Source of the DNA: Agrobacterium larrymoorei
GTDB lineage: Bacteria; Pseudomonadota; Alphaproteobacteria; Rhizobiales; Rhizobiaceae
Assembly: GCF_030819275.1 (NCBI RefSeq)
Contig: NZ_JAUTBL010000002.1
Coordinates: 994,501-1,058,500 of the forward strand
Reading direction: 5' to 3'
Length of the DNA stretch: 64,000 nt
The notes beneath the pieces were generated by a model. It saw only the letters and a list, made by a program, of their open reading frames with translations, made no database searches and was not told where the DNA came from. A program made the position numbers and the translations under genes. Of the stretch, positions 34,521 through 44,094 are shown in pieces (the first letter of the stretch is position 1; every line of letters starts with the position of its first letter).

Positions 34521-37304
34521 TCATTGCTGCACTGTGGCATCCTTCGGCTTGGACGTCAGGATCTTCTGGTAGAAGAGGCCGATGCCGATCAGCACGACGC
34601 CGAGCCCAATGAAGGAGAGCGCGCGCAAGACGCCTTCCAGATTGCTCATATCGATCAGGAAGGCCTTGGCGACGGCAAGCAGAACCAGAGCGGCGGAGGC
34701 GAGGCGCAGGCTCTTGGCATCGAAGCGCGAGCCGAGTGCCAGGAGAAGCACGCCGATGGCAAGCCAGACGACGGAATAGCTGTAGGTTTCTCCCTGTAGA
34801 AAGCCCTTCCAGTCCGCGATGTTCTCGCCCTGCCAGAAACGGCGCACCGATAGCGTCGCCCAGGCAAAGCCGAGGGCTGCTCCCCAAAGCGCGAGTAAGG
34901 CGACATAGGGCTTGGGCCGTTTGTCTCGCGCATAATAGGCCAGTCCCGCATAGGCTGCGCCGGGAAGCAGGTAGCCGATGAGGAGGAGGTTGAAGAACGG
35001 CCAGCGTCCGGTGTTTTCGCCGGTGAAATAGGGGTTGAGGACAAAGAAATGCGCAATCAGTACATTGACCATGGCCACGCAGCCGGCGAGCATTGAACCG
35101 TAGCGGAAGATCGGGCTTGGGCTCTTCATATCGAGCGTCATCAACACGCCGGACATGCCGATCGTCAGCAGCGTGTAGATGGATTGTTCGCCAAGTGTCG
35201 GCACCGCATCGTTCAACACGCCGCCATTCATCGCGTGCCGCACGAGGATCGCCAGCGTCAACAACACCATCAGGCTTGCTAGAGCCTGAAGGAAATTTCT
35301 GACGCGACGATCGGGTAAGTGGCGCAACAGCCAGGCCGACAGGACGGCAAGCAGGGCAGGAATGCCGTAGCCCGCCAGAAGCGCATTGAAGACGGGCGTG
35401 GTGCTGAGGTTCTGCGGACCGACAATCGTGGGCTCCCATGCAATCCGGCCAAGCACGATGACGAGTGCAAGTGCCATGACCCAGGCGAGGGCTGGCCAGG
35501 CACGGCGCCTCGTTCCAAGAACGTAGAGAAAGCCGAGCAGAGGGATAAGGATGGTGGTCGCAAGTCCGTTCGTCAGCGCATGGATCGTCAGCAGGAAGCC
35601 AAGGAATGAGCCGATCACCAAAATGTTGACCGGACGCCGGAAGGCGGGCTCCGAGTTTCTGTCGAAACGATAGGCCGCGCCGAAGAGAACAAGACCGATC
35701 GCCAGGCCATAGGCCGCGTGCAGCCAGTCCCGCGTCAGATTGCCGTATTCGACGAAGCTGATCACGCCGAGACCGACGGGAACGATGGAGCCGATCGATG
35801 CCCAGAGCGTGCCGAAGGCCTCATCCTTCGATGTTCTCCGCCGGATGGCCTCCACTGCAAATAGCAGGAAGACGATGCCCATGATGCGGGTGATCGACGC
35901 CTGAAGGCTGTGATCCACGGCGACGGAAGCAGAGGCTGCAACGCTGCCGAAGGTCGATAGGAATTCGAGGTTGTTCTGTGCCAGGATATTGGCGCAGCCG
36001 AGTGCGGCGAGCGAGGCGAAGATGGCGGGCCATACCGCATGAAGGCGCCCTGCACCAAAGGCAGCAAGGCCGATAATCAGCACGGCCACCACAAAAGCCG
36101 GGTGCATGCTGATGCCGGATCCGGTGGCAAGTAAGGCAAGTGCTGTGAGAACGACCGCAAGCGAGGCGGTGAGGTTGATCGCAAGTGGTGCTCTTCCCAA
36201 GAATGCGAGAAGACGGTTCGCTGGTTTTGCAGCATCGCCCTCTGTTGCAGGCGGATGTTCCTCTGCGACGTGGTCGAAGGCTTTGCCGGGCCAGATCCAG
36301 ATGGAGCCTGCGATCATGGCAAGAAGCGCGAACATGACAGGCTCTGCAAGAACCGTGTTCGACGCCATGATGTAGCCGATAGCCCACGATCCAAGTCCGA
36401 TATTGGCGAGGGCGGGCACGACCTTCCATTTTTGGCACCGCGCTGCAAGCGCCGTCGCTACCCAGGAGACGGTGAGGAAGCCGAAGAGTGCCCAGATGCT
36501 CGGCGTTTCGGTGACGATAAGAGCAGGCGTGACCATGGAACCGAAGAGCCCCAGTCCGGCAAGCGCCTGGCCGTGAAGAAGAGACAGAGCCAGGGTGGCG
36601 AAAGCGACGAGTGCAAGCAGGATGAAAGCCGTCGTCGGTCCGATATAGTCGTAAATGCCATAGGCGGCGAAGACCACGCCGAAGAGCGTCAATGAGGCGG
36701 CGGCTGTGAGCACACCGGGGATCATGGCGTTGGAATAGGCAGCTGCAATGCCGGGCACGGCACGGCGTCGTATGGCTTCGCCTGCGGCAGCAAGCAGAAG
36801 GCCGAAGAGGGCGGCCATGGCAAGCCGCACGGCGGGGCTCAGCAGGCCGTTTTCGATGGAGTATTTGACCAGCAATATGCCGCCAAGACCAAGCGTGATG
36901 CCGCCCAGCCAAACGGCCCAACGCGCACCAAGCCTGCTTTCGAAGCTTTCTTTTGGGGTCGCTTGAGTCGTTACAGCTGCGGTAGGGACGGTTTCGTCCT
37001 GCTTTAAATCCTCTGTCTTCGACTGAAGGGGCAGCGGTGGCGGGGTGACGCTTTGATCCGCATTAGCGTCAGCTTGCAAGGCTGGCGACGTCATGCCTTC
37101 AACAATTGCGTTTGCTGCCTCTTCAGTCTGGTCTTGTGCTTCGGCAGACAGGGAGGTGGGTACGGCACCTGCCATCTGGGCCTTGAGGCCCGAGACTTCC
37201 TTTTCAAGCTCTTCAATGCGCCTGGAGTTCTTGATGCTGGCGCTCAGCGTGTAGAAAAACGCAACGACATAGCCGACGATAAGAGGCAGCAGGAAAGACG
37301 TCAT
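34521..37304 (-). CDS. Large DUF2339 multi-pass membrane protein
   Basis: A 927-residue inner-membrane protein. One N-terminal membrane helix (LLPLIVGYVVAFFYTLSA) is followed by a short coiled coil (SRRIEELEKEVSGLKAQ, about 27-43), a Pro/Gln-rich linker to about 125, and then more than 20 predicted membrane helices to the end. FESRLGARWAVWLGGITLGL near 122-141 marks the start of DUF2339. The function is unknown. I used the ATG at 37304 with GGAG nine bases upstream. Long open frames on the shadow strands (34495-35439, 35821-36921) arise from its GC bias and are not genes. Confidence 0.88.
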   Translation of the reverse strand: MTSFLLPLIVGYVVAFFYTLSASIKNSRRIEELEKEVSGLKAQMAGAVPTSLSAEAQDQTEEAANAIVEGMTSPALQADANADQSVTPPPLPLQSKTEDLKQDETVPTAAVTTQATPKESFESRLGARWAVWLGGITLGLGGILLVKYSIENGLLSPAVRLAMAALFGLLLAAAGEAIRRRAVPGIAAAYSNAMIPGVLTAAASLTLFGVVFAAYGIYDYIGPTTAFILLALVAFATLALSLLHGQALAGLGLFGSMVTPALIVTETPSIWALFGFLTVSWVATALAARCQKWKVVPALANIGLGSWAIGYIMASNTVLAEPVMFALLAMIAGSIWIWPGKAFDHVAEEHPPATEGDAAKPANRLLAFLGRAPLAINLTASLAVVLTALALLATGSGISMHPAFVVAVLIIGLAAFGAGRLHAVWPAIFASLAALGCANILAQNNLEFLSTFGSVAASASVAVDHSLQASITRIMGIVFLLFAVEAIRRRTSKDEAFGTLWASIGSIVPVGLGVISFVEYGNLTRDWLHAAYGLAIGLVLFGAAYRFDRNSEPAFRRPVNILVIGSFLGFLLTIHALTNGLATTILIPLLGFLYVLGTRRRAWPALAWVMALALVIVLGRIAWEPTIVGPQNLSTTPVFNALLAGYGIPALLAVLSAWLLRHLPDRRVRNFLQALASLMVLLTLAILVRHAMNGGVLNDAVPTLGEQSIYTLLTIGMSGVLMTLDMKSPSPIFRYGSMLAGCVAMVNVLIAHFFVLNPYFTGENTGRWPFFNLLLIGYLLPGAAYAGLAYYARDKRPKPYVALLALWGAALGFAWATLSVRRFWQGENIADWKGFLQGETYSYSVVWLAIGVLLLALGSRFDAKSLRLASAALVLLAVAKAFLIDMSNLEGVLRALSFIGLGVVLIGIGLFYQKILTSKPKDATVQQ

Positions 37305-37407
37305 AAGCACTCCGCGTATAGCTCTGTTTTTTAAAGCCTTTTATTGCGGTATCTGCAAGCGTTTTGGCGTCTTTCGGCTCCCGGCGCGTCCGCTCTTCAG
37401 GTCCTCC

Positions 37408-38974
37408 TCACTGGACGTTGCGAGCCGTAACCCATTCCTTGGCCAGTTCGACATCCTCAAATCCAAGGTCGTGATTGTTCGGCAGAATTCTGACCTCCAC
37501 CTCGGCGCCGCTGCCTTTCAGAATGCCGGCAAGCGCATGGGCCTTGTCGCGATGGCGATCAGTCTCTCCCGCAGCCAGCAGGAAACGTTTTGAGCCGAAA
37601 TCGACGGCAGGCCAATGCTCCAGAACCTGCATCGGTCTAAGCAGCAAGGCATCGGCTGCCCATTCCGGGTGGAGGGCAAAGAAGGCGGCAAGGAAGTTTG
37701 CGCCGTTGGAGTGGCCGATAAAGCTCAGCGTGGCGCGGTCGATGCCGTAGGACTGGGTCGCGCCTTCCAGGAAGGCGGCAAAGGCTTCCGCTTCAGAAGC
37801 GATATCCTTCTGGTCGAAGTTGAGATCGCCAAAGCGCCGGAACCAGCGCGCCACATCCTCCTCAGTGCTTCGTCCGCGAACGCCCAGCAGCGTGGCGTTG
37901 GGATTGGCCCGATGGGCCAGTGCCATGAGGCTGGTCTCGCTGCCGCCGGAACCGTGAAGCAGAACGATGGTGCTGCCATCGGGCTTGGCAGGGGTGTGGA
38001 ACACGATGGACGAAGGGCAGGTCGCGGTAGATGACGCGCTCCTCTCCGGGCATGGAAAATTGCGGCAGGGCTACGCGGACATCTTCCTCATCGCGCATGA
38101 AGAGCGGCGGAATGAATAAGTCCTCGCCGAGCCTTTCCAACGGCTCATCGATCGTCATGCCCGGCGCGTCGGTCGCCATCTCGATCAGCACGCCTCCCGG
38201 TTCGCGGACATAGAGCGAGTGAAAATATTTCCGGTCATGCGCATTGGTGGTGGAAGAGTTCAGAGACTTCAGCCGCTTGAGTGTCTCCCCCAACGCATCC
38301 ATGTCGCTTGCGCGAAAGGCGATATGGTCCACCGTGCCCGTCCCAGGCGCGCTGGACCAGAAGCCTGTTGCGTCGCGGACATCAATAATGTCGCCGGAGT
38401 TTGAAGACATGCGCCGGATCGCGCCTTGTTTGTCCTTGCGAACATAGCCGAAATAGTTGGAAAGGAAGCCTTCAGTTTCTTCCGGTGCCTCGCTCAGAAC
38501 GGTAGCGCCGCGGATGCGACGGATGGCGTGTTCCAGAGGAATGCCACGCGCATCATGCGGCTGGGCTTCGGGGAAGACACTGGTGCCGACAAGCTTAATG
38601 ATAATGCCGTCCGGATCTTTCAGGCGGATGACAGGCTCACCGAACTCTTCCATCGGTCCCTCGGCATGAACCCCCGCCTGCAAGGCACGCGTCAGCCAGA
38701 AGCCAATGCTCGCCGGATCGATTGCCAGAGATACTTCTAGTGTCTGGCCGTAACCGACGCGCCCCTTTCCGCCATCCTCCCAGACAAGGAAGGTCATGAG
38801 AGAGCCGGGGGAGGCGGCGTAATCGCCGTAGAGCAGATGAAGCTGCATGGCGTCTTCGAAGCCCGCGGTCCGCTTCACCAGGCGCAGTCCAAGGAAACCC
38901 GCATAGAAATCCACATTCGCCTGAACCTTCCGCGTAATCATGGTGATGTGGTGGATGCCGAGGGCCGATGTCAT
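37408..38974 (-). pseudogene. Ring-cleaving dioxygenase/esterase fusion, frameshifted
   Basis: The upstream part (38974 to about 38000) encodes a glyoxalase/VOC-type dioxygenase: LGIHHITMITRKVQANVDFY starts it, His and Glu metal ligands are spread over two VOC modules, and the end of the good frame is ERVIYRDLPFVHRV. The downstream part (38004-37408) encodes an alpha/beta hydrolase (IVLLHGSGGSETSLM; FIGHSNGANFL with the nucleophile Ser; catalytic His in NNHDLGFED). Removing one base of the CC at 37998-37999 joins them as VHR-V-HTPAKPDG, about 521 residues. No ribosome site precedes the hydrolase GTG at 38004, so a natural fusion broken by one base is more likely than two genes. MhqA/MhqO-like dioxygenases and MhqD-like esterases act together on quinones. 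Confidence 0.75.
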
Positions 38975-39256
38975 GCGTGTCTCCAGCTGTGGTCGATGCT
39001 GCCATCTTCATCGTCCTGGTGGATTTCGCAATCCATGAGCGTCAGAACGTTGTGTTCATATCCCTATCACTGAACGTGCGACATTCGTGTTTCGCCTATT
39101 CAATCGGCGCGATGCCTAGCTAGGGTTGCGAAAAAGATCAAAAAAAATGCAAAGTAAAATTTGCGTAATTTATGAGCTATTAGTTCTTGCCATAGGGGAC
39201 GAAATTGTTTTGTATGACGGCAACAACATAAAAAACCTCCAGAGGGAAATATCTGA

Positions 39257-40297
39257 ATGTTCACGCGAAGGCTGTTTTCAAAAACAGCGGCTTTGGCCGC
39301 AATTTCCATGTTCGCGGGTATCTCTGCCGCGCCCCTTTCAGCCCTTGCAGATACACCGATCAAATTCACGCTCGACTGGAAATTCGAGGGACCTTCCGCA
39401 GGCTTTCTTCTCGCGCTCGACAAAGGATATTTCAAGGCGGAGGGCCTGGACGTCACCATCGATAGCGGAAACGGCTCCGTCGAAGCCATTCCACGGGTTG
39501 CAACCGGCGCTTACCAGATGGGCTTCGGCGATATCAACTCCGTCATGAAGTTTCTCGATGAAGACCCGTCGCAGAAGGTGAAGGCCGTCTACATGGTCTA
39601 TGAGCGCCCGACATTTGCCGTCGTTGGTCGAAAGTCCTTGGGTGTCACGGAAGACCCGAAGTCGCTGGAAGGCAAGAAGCTTGGCGCGCCACCGCCGGAT
39701 GGCGCCTTCGCCCAGTGGAAGGCGTTCAAAGAAGTCGCCAAGATCGATGACAGCAAGATCACCATTCAGTCCATCGGCTTCCCCGTGCGCGAGCCGATGC
39801 TGGCAAAGGGCGATGTCGATGCCGTTTTCGGCTTCGCCTTCTCGGTAATCCTGAACCTGAAGGCACAAGGCATTTCCGACGACGATATCGCCACGATCCT
39901 GATGGCAGAGCATGGCTTGAATCTGTATGGCAATTCCGTACTGGTAAACACTGATTTTGCTAAAGAAAACCCGCAAGCGGTGAAAGGCTTCCTCAAGGCG
40001 CTTGCCAAGGGCTTCGCCGATGCCGTCAAGAACCCGGAAGAGGGCGTTGCTGCCGTGCTGAAGCGCAACGAAACGCTCAATCCTGATATCGAATTGCAGC
40101 GCCTCAATATGGCAAATTCGATGAACATCAAGACGCCTTATGTGATCGAAAATGGTATGGGCGGGGTCGATCCGGCACGCCTTGCTGCATCCATGGAAAC
40201 GCTGAAGATTTCCATTGGCCTCAAAGGAAATGTCAAGGTTGAGCAGGTTTTCGATGCAAGCTACCTGCCGCCCAAGGAAGAGCGGATGCTGCCGTAA
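39257..40297 (+). CDS. ABC transporter substrate-binding protein (NMT1/TauA type)
   Basis: A 346-residue periplasmic receptor. The signal sequence MFTRRLFSKTAALAAISMFA has a twin-arginine pattern (RRLFSK), so Tat export is possible. The mature part (IKFTLDWKFEGPSAGFLLAL..GYFKAEGLDVTID; VATGAYQMGFGDINSVMKF) is typical of NMT1/THI5/TauA/SsuA receptors, which bind pyrimidine precursors, sulfonates or nitrate-like ligands. The ligand cannot be assigned. The ATPase and permease genes follow, but a 250-base gap with dispersed-repeat copy E separates it from them. Confidence 0.88.
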   Translation: MFTRRLFSKTAALAAISMFAGISAAPLSALADTPIKFTLDWKFEGPSAGFLLALDKGYFKAEGLDVTIDSGNGSVEAIPRVATGAYQMGFGDINSVMKFLDEDPSQKVKAVYMVYERPTFAVVGRKSLGVTEDPKSLEGKKLGAPPPDGAFAQWKAFKEVAKIDDSKITIQSIGFPVREPMLAKGDVDAVFGFAFSVILNLKAQGISDDDIATILMAEHGLNLYGNSVLVNTDFAKENPQAVKGFLKALAKGFADAVKNPEEGVAAVLKRNETLNPDIELQRLNMANSMNIKTPYVIENGMGGVDPARLAASMETLKISIGLKGNVKVEQVFDASYLPPKEERMLP

Positions 40298-40306
40298 CGG
40301 CGACAT

Positions 40307-40415
40307 AGAGCATGGTCAGCGCAAAAGTGCGCAGCGGTTTTGCGATGACGACATGCGACAAAGCAAGGACGTAAAGCGCAAGGAGCGAATCTGAAAGATC
40401 GCGACGCGCTATAGA
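40307..40415 (+). repeat. Dispersed intergenic repeat, copy E, inside the ABC operon
   Basis: AGAGCATGGTCAGCGCAAAAGTG, then GCAGCGGTTTTGCGATGACGACATGC, GTAAAGCGCAAGG and GAGCGAATCTGAAAGATCGCGAC. It begins nine bases after the receptor gene and ends 130 bases before the ATPase gene. Confidence 0.75.
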
Positions 40416-40546
40416 GTAAGACGACGACGGTTGGTGATGCTCGGGCTCCACCCGAGCATTTATCCATTGACCCTGTCGCCCCATGGAGGTCGGTCCCTCG
40501 GATGGGCGGCCATCGGGTATTTTGAAAGAAAATAGGAACTGGGGAC

Positions 40547-41335
40547 ATGTCTCATCTGGTTGAAATCGACGGCGTCGACATGCGCTATGGCGGCGCTTCG
40601 GGAACGCTCGCCGTTTCGAACCTCAAGCTCAAGGTAGATCGGGGAGAGTTTGCCGCCGTTGTCGGTCCTTCGGGCTGCGGTAAGTCCACGCTGATGAAAC
40701 TGGTAACCGGGTTGCACATTCCACAGCGCGGCAATGTCATTGTCGGCGGCAAGCAGGTGACAGAACCCGTCTCTATTGTCGGAATGGCGTTCCAGAACCC
40801 CACCATGCTGCCATGGCGCACCACGCTTGAAAACATTCTCCTGCCGCTTGAGATCGTCGAGAAGCACCGTCGTCGACTGCGTGCCAACAAGGCCGAGTAT
40901 GTCGCCAAAGCCGAACGGTTGCTGGAGATCGTCGGGTTGAAAGGTTTCGGGTCGAAGTACCCTTGGCAGCTTTCCGGGGGCATGCAGCAGCGCGCCAATC
41001 TTTGCCGCGCGCTCATCCATGAGCCGGAACTTTTGATGCTGGACGAGCCGTTCGGCGCGCTCGATGCCTTCACCCGTGAGGAGCTATGGTGCGTCATCCG
41101 CGATCTTCATGCGGTCCAGCGCGTGACGATCATTCTCGTCACCCATGATCTGCGTGAGGCAGTCTTCCTGGCGGACAAGATTTTCGTGATGAGCGCAAGG
41201 CCGGGCAGGGTGCTGGCGGAACATCGCGTACCGTTTGAGCGGCCACGACAACTGTCCATCATGTATGAAAAGGGCTTCAACGACATGGTTCAGGAACTTC
41301 ATGGCGAAATCGCCCAGGCGAGGGTAGCGGCATGA
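40547..41335 (+). CDS. ABC transporter ATP-binding protein
   Basis: A 262-residue ATPase of the SsuB/TauB/ThiQ-like class. Walker A GPSGCGKST is near residues 41-49, the signature LSGGMQQRANLCRAL near 142-156, Walker B LLMLDEPFGALD near 163-174, and the switch His in LVTHDLREAVFLADK near 197. It couples ATP hydrolysis to the permease that overlaps its stop by four bases. The ligand is shared with the receptor encoded upstream. Confidence 0.9.
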   Translation: MSHLVEIDGVDMRYGGASGTLAVSNLKLKVDRGEFAAVVGPSGCGKSTLMKLVTGLHIPQRGNVIVGGKQVTEPVSIVGMAFQNPTMLPWRTTLENILLPLEIVEKHRRRLRANKAEYVAKAERLLEIVGLKGFGSKYPWQLSGGMQQRANLCRALIHEPELLMLDEPFGALDAFTREELWCVIRDLHAVQRVTIILVTHDLREAVFLADKIFVMSARPGRVLAEHRVPFERPRQLSIMYEKGFNDMVQELHGEIAQARVAA

Positions 41336-42150
41336 GCGCGGTTGTCGAAGGGCAGGTCGTCGCAACTCCACCAAAGCCCTTGATCGCCCGCGTCAACTGG
41401 GTGAAGGCCGCACCATGGCTCTACACGCTTGCGCTCTTTGCGGCGTGGGAGTTGCTCGTCTATGCGCTGAAGATGCCGCAGACGGTGCTGCCGTCGCCGA
41501 GCCGGGTGGGCCAGGCCGTCTTGCAATACTGGTCGCCGATCTGGAAAAACTCACTGCAGACGCTCTATACGACAACGCTCGGCTTTGCGATTGCGGTTGT
41601 TGCGGGCCTTGGCATCGGACTCTTCATCGGCTGGTCTAAAACGATTTATGCCGGGCTTTATCCATTGATGATCGGCTTCAACGCCATCCCGAAAGTGGCC
41701 CTTGTCCCCGTTCTCGTTATCTGGTTCGGCATCGGTACGGTTCCTGCGGTACTCACGGCCTTTTTGATCTCCTTCTTTCCGATCGTCGTCAACGTCGCTA
41801 CCGGCCTTGCCACCATCGAACCCGAAACCGAAGACGTGCTGCGTGCTCTCGGCGCCAAGAAGATGGACATCATGCTGAAGGTCGGCATTCCGCGCTGCAT
41901 GCCCTATTTCTTCGGCTCGCTGAAAATTGCCATTACGCTTGCCTTCGTCGGCTCGGTCGTGTCCGAGACTGTGGCATCCAATTACGGCCTCGGCAACATG
42001 ATGAGTTCTGCCCAGAGCCAGTTCAATGTGCCACTGGTGTTCGCTGGCCTGCTCATGCTCGCGGTAGAAGGCATCGTCATGTATGCCATCATGGCCTGGG
42101 TGGAAAAACGCATGACCGGATGGGCACATCGCTCGACCATGGGGCAATGA
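41332..42150 (+). CDS. ABC transporter permease (SsuC/TauC type)
   Basis: A 272-residue inner-membrane permease with about six helices. The ATPase-contact (EAA) loop is ATIEPETEDVLRALGAKKMD near residues 160-180, and helices include LYTLALFAAWELLVYAL near 28 and VPLVFAGLLMLAVEGIVMYAI near the C-terminus. The ATG overlaps the ATPase stop. The gene converges on the MarR-GNAT gene, 37 bases away. Confidence 0.9.
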   Translation: MSAVVEGQVVATPPKPLIARVNWVKAAPWLYTLALFAAWELLVYALKMPQTVLPSPSRVGQAVLQYWSPIWKNSLQTLYTTTLGFAIAVVAGLGIGLFIGWSKTIYAGLYPLMIGFNAIPKVALVPVLVIWFGIGTVPAVLTAFLISFFPIVVNVATGLATIEPETEDVLRALGAKKMDIMLKVGIPRCMPYFFGSLKIAITLAFVGSVVSETVASNYGLGNMMSSAQSQFNVPLVFAGLLMLAVEGIVMYAIMAWVEKRMTGWAHRSTMGQ

Positions 42151-42187
42151 AGCAGGAAGAGAACAGGCGTGCGCGGGCGGTGTGAGT

Positions 42188-43129
42188 TTAACCCTCGTCA
42201 GGTTTCGCCGGTCTAACGAAACGCTGCTCCAAAACCTCGCTGCCCCATTGCGATCCATGGCGCTCCTCGGCAAGATTGAAGCTGCGGCTCTCATAGAGAT
42301 GGCGGGCAGCCGCGAGACCGGAAAAAGTCCAAAGATGCGTCTCTGTGAATCTTTCCGCGTCCACGAAGGCGAGAGCGGTGTCGAGAAGCAGTTTTCCAAC
42401 GCCGCTTCCTCTCGCTGAATCGTCGACGATGAACCAGCGCAAATGCGCTTTTCCCGGCCCCATATCTTCACCATCGATCGCGATAGAACCGATGATCCGG
42501 TCGTCTCGGATGGCCGTCCAGATGGCGTTCTTCGGGTTGCCCAGACGATATCCGAACTCGGCCAGACCGCTGGCGACGACTGACTCGAATGCCTGCCCGA
42601 AGCCCACTGTCCGGGCGTAGAAAAGCGCGTGCAATTCTGTGATCCGCGCCATGATTCCTGGCCTGTAGCCCGACTGAATGGAAATGGTGGCAGGCGTTGG
42701 CGTTCGGGCCAGCGCTTCGCCGTAAAGGCGTAGGCCGTTTGAAACGATGTGAAGCTGCTCCGGTGTCAATCGTTTGATCGCCGCTTGCACCTGTTGCCGG
42801 GCAAAATGATTGATCTGGCCAACCTGGCTTTTTCCGGCGGATGTCAGCGAGAGGCGCTTGACCCGATTGTCTGTATCTCCGAACTCTTCCGACACCCAGC
42901 CCGCATCGATCAGCTTGCGAAGCATTCTGCTGACACTGGATTTGTCCATATGCAGCGCGTCGCCAATATCACGCGCTGCCACGTCACCCTTTTCGATCTC
43001 TAGAAGGGCGTGAACGGAAGACGGCGAAAGGTCGGTGCCCGCAAAGCCCCGACCGGTAAAACCAAGCTCCCGCACCAACTTGCGGGAGTGGACACGGATT
43101 TCCTCGACAATCGGTTCGGATGGCACCAT
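42188..43129 (-). CDS. MarR-type regulator fused to a GNAT acetyltransferase
   Basis: A 313-residue two-domain protein. The first half (about 1-140) is a winged-helix MarR-type DNA-binding domain (ARDIGDALHMDKSSVSRMLRKL with the recognition helix; WVSEEFGDTDNRVKRLSL as wing). The second half (about 155-305) is a GNAT N-acetyltransferase with the acetyl-CoA motif DSARGSGVGKLLLDTALAF near 235-253 and the C-terminal YESRSFNLAEE. Such fusions are known in many soil bacteria; the acetylated substrate and regulated promoter are unknown. The promoter is probably in the short gap before mscS. Confidence 0.88.
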   Translation of the reverse strand: MVPSEPIVEEIRVHSRKLVRELGFTGRGFAGTDLSPSSVHALLEIEKGDVAARDIGDALHMDKSSVSRMLRKLIDAGWVSEEFGDTDNRVKRLSLTSAGKSQVGQINHFARQQVQAAIKRLTPEQLHIVSNGLRLYGEALARTPTPATISIQSGYRPGIMARITELHALFYARTVGFGQAFESVVASGLAEFGYRLGNPKNAIWTAIRDDRIIGSIAIDGEDMGPGKAHLRWFIVDDSARGSGVGKLLLDTALAFVDAERFTETHLWTFSGLAAARHLYESRSFNLAEERHGSQWGSEVLEQRFVRPAKPDEG

Positions 43130-43193
43130 GACAGAAATCCAAAATTAGTTGCAATATGCAACCTTATTCTGAGTGTCTGCCTGATGTCAAGGA

Positions 43194-44030
43194 TCAGGGC
43201 GTGGGGGCAGGTGGCTCTTCCGCCGCGACCTTCGCCGCACGCTCATCGAAAGCGAGCTTCAAGGCCTTCGTCATATCGCGTGTTGTCGCAAACCAGTTGG
43301 CGCTGTGCGTCCAATAACGCAATTTGACGGTGGCGCTATCGGCACTGGCTGAATCCACGAAGGTGGTTGGCGCCGGATCGAGAAGCACGCGGCTGTCATT
43401 GCGCGCGATCTGCATCAGCATATCCTGCGTCTCTGCAATGCTCTCACCCTTTGGCACGGTCACGCTCAGTTCATGGCGACGGGATGGGAAGCGGCTGTGA
43501 TTGGTGATCGGCACGTTCCACAGCGTGGAATTCGGCGCCAGGCGGTAGAGACCATCGCTGGTCTTCAACTCAGTCGCAAAAAGGCCGATTTCGATGATGG
43601 TGCCGGAGACAGCACTCGTTTCGATATATTCACCGACGCGAAAAGGACGAAGGACGAGCAGCATGATGCCCGCCGCGATATTCTGCAACGTGCCCTGCAG
43701 CGCCAGACCGATGGCTAGACCCGCGGCACCGAGTGCTGCGAGAATGGAAGCGGTCTGTACTCCGAACTGGCCAAGCACCATGACCATGACCAGAATGAGC
43801 ACCACATAGCGGATGGCACCGGCAAAGAACCCGGCAAGGGTGGCGTCAAAGCCGCGAATGCGGGAAAGGCCTTGGAACGCCCAACGCTGAAGAAATGCCG
43901 CGGCCAGCCAGCCAATGATGAGAAGAAGAAGCGCGCCAATGACGGAGAAGGAATATTGCACCGCCAATGCGCTCGCCTGCCTGAGCGCGGCCTGTGATGC
44001 CACGATGATATCCGTTGCCTGTTGTTCCAT
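43194..44030 (-). CDS. MscS-type mechanosensitive ion channel
   Basis: A 278-residue small-conductance channel that releases solutes on osmotic downshift. Membrane helices are at about residues 22-45 (VIGALLLLIIGWLAAAFL), 60-80 and 90-115. The pore helix ILAALGAAGLAIGLALQGTLQ near 93-113 has the Gly/Ala spacing typical of MscS TM3, followed by the beta domain (FRVGEYIETSAVSGTIIEIG) and an alpha/beta C-terminus. Only three membrane helices are predicted, as in E. coli MscS. It stands between the phosphatase and MarR-GNAT genes on the same strand. Confidence 0.9.
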   Translation of the reverse strand: MEQQATDIIVASQAALRQASALAVQYSFSVIGALLLLIIGWLAAAFLQRWAFQGLSRIRGFDATLAGFFAGAIRYVVLILVMVMVLGQFGVQTASILAALGAAGLAIGLALQGTLQNIAAGIMLLVLRPFRVGEYIETSAVSGTIIEIGLFATELKTSDGLYRLAPNSTLWNVPITNHSRFPSRRHELSVTVPKGESIAETQDMLMQIARNDSRVLLDPAPTTFVDSASADSATVKLRYWTHSANWFATTRDMTKALKLAFDERAAKVAAEEPPAPTP

Positions 44031-44094
44031 GAATCGTCCCTTGATGATCTTTGGTGTCAGAATTGGTAACGATGGGTCTTGGCTCGGGTTCCCG

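Noticed and set aside
34495..36921. Long open frames (300-370 codons) on alternative frames over the DUF2339 gene
   Set aside because: They are Arg/Ala/Pro-rich, lack domains and ribosome sites, and lie entirely within a clear membrane-protein gene; GC bias explains them.
39060..39256. Possible riboswitch before the NMT1-type receptor gene
   Set aside because: The AT-rich leader has no TPP-box-like conserved blocks or strong paired regions, so no riboswitch can be supported.
39338..40306. A 322-codon open frame antisense to the ABC receptor gene
   Set aside because: No domain, His/Arg-rich composition and full overlap with a clear periplasmic binding protein make it a shadow.
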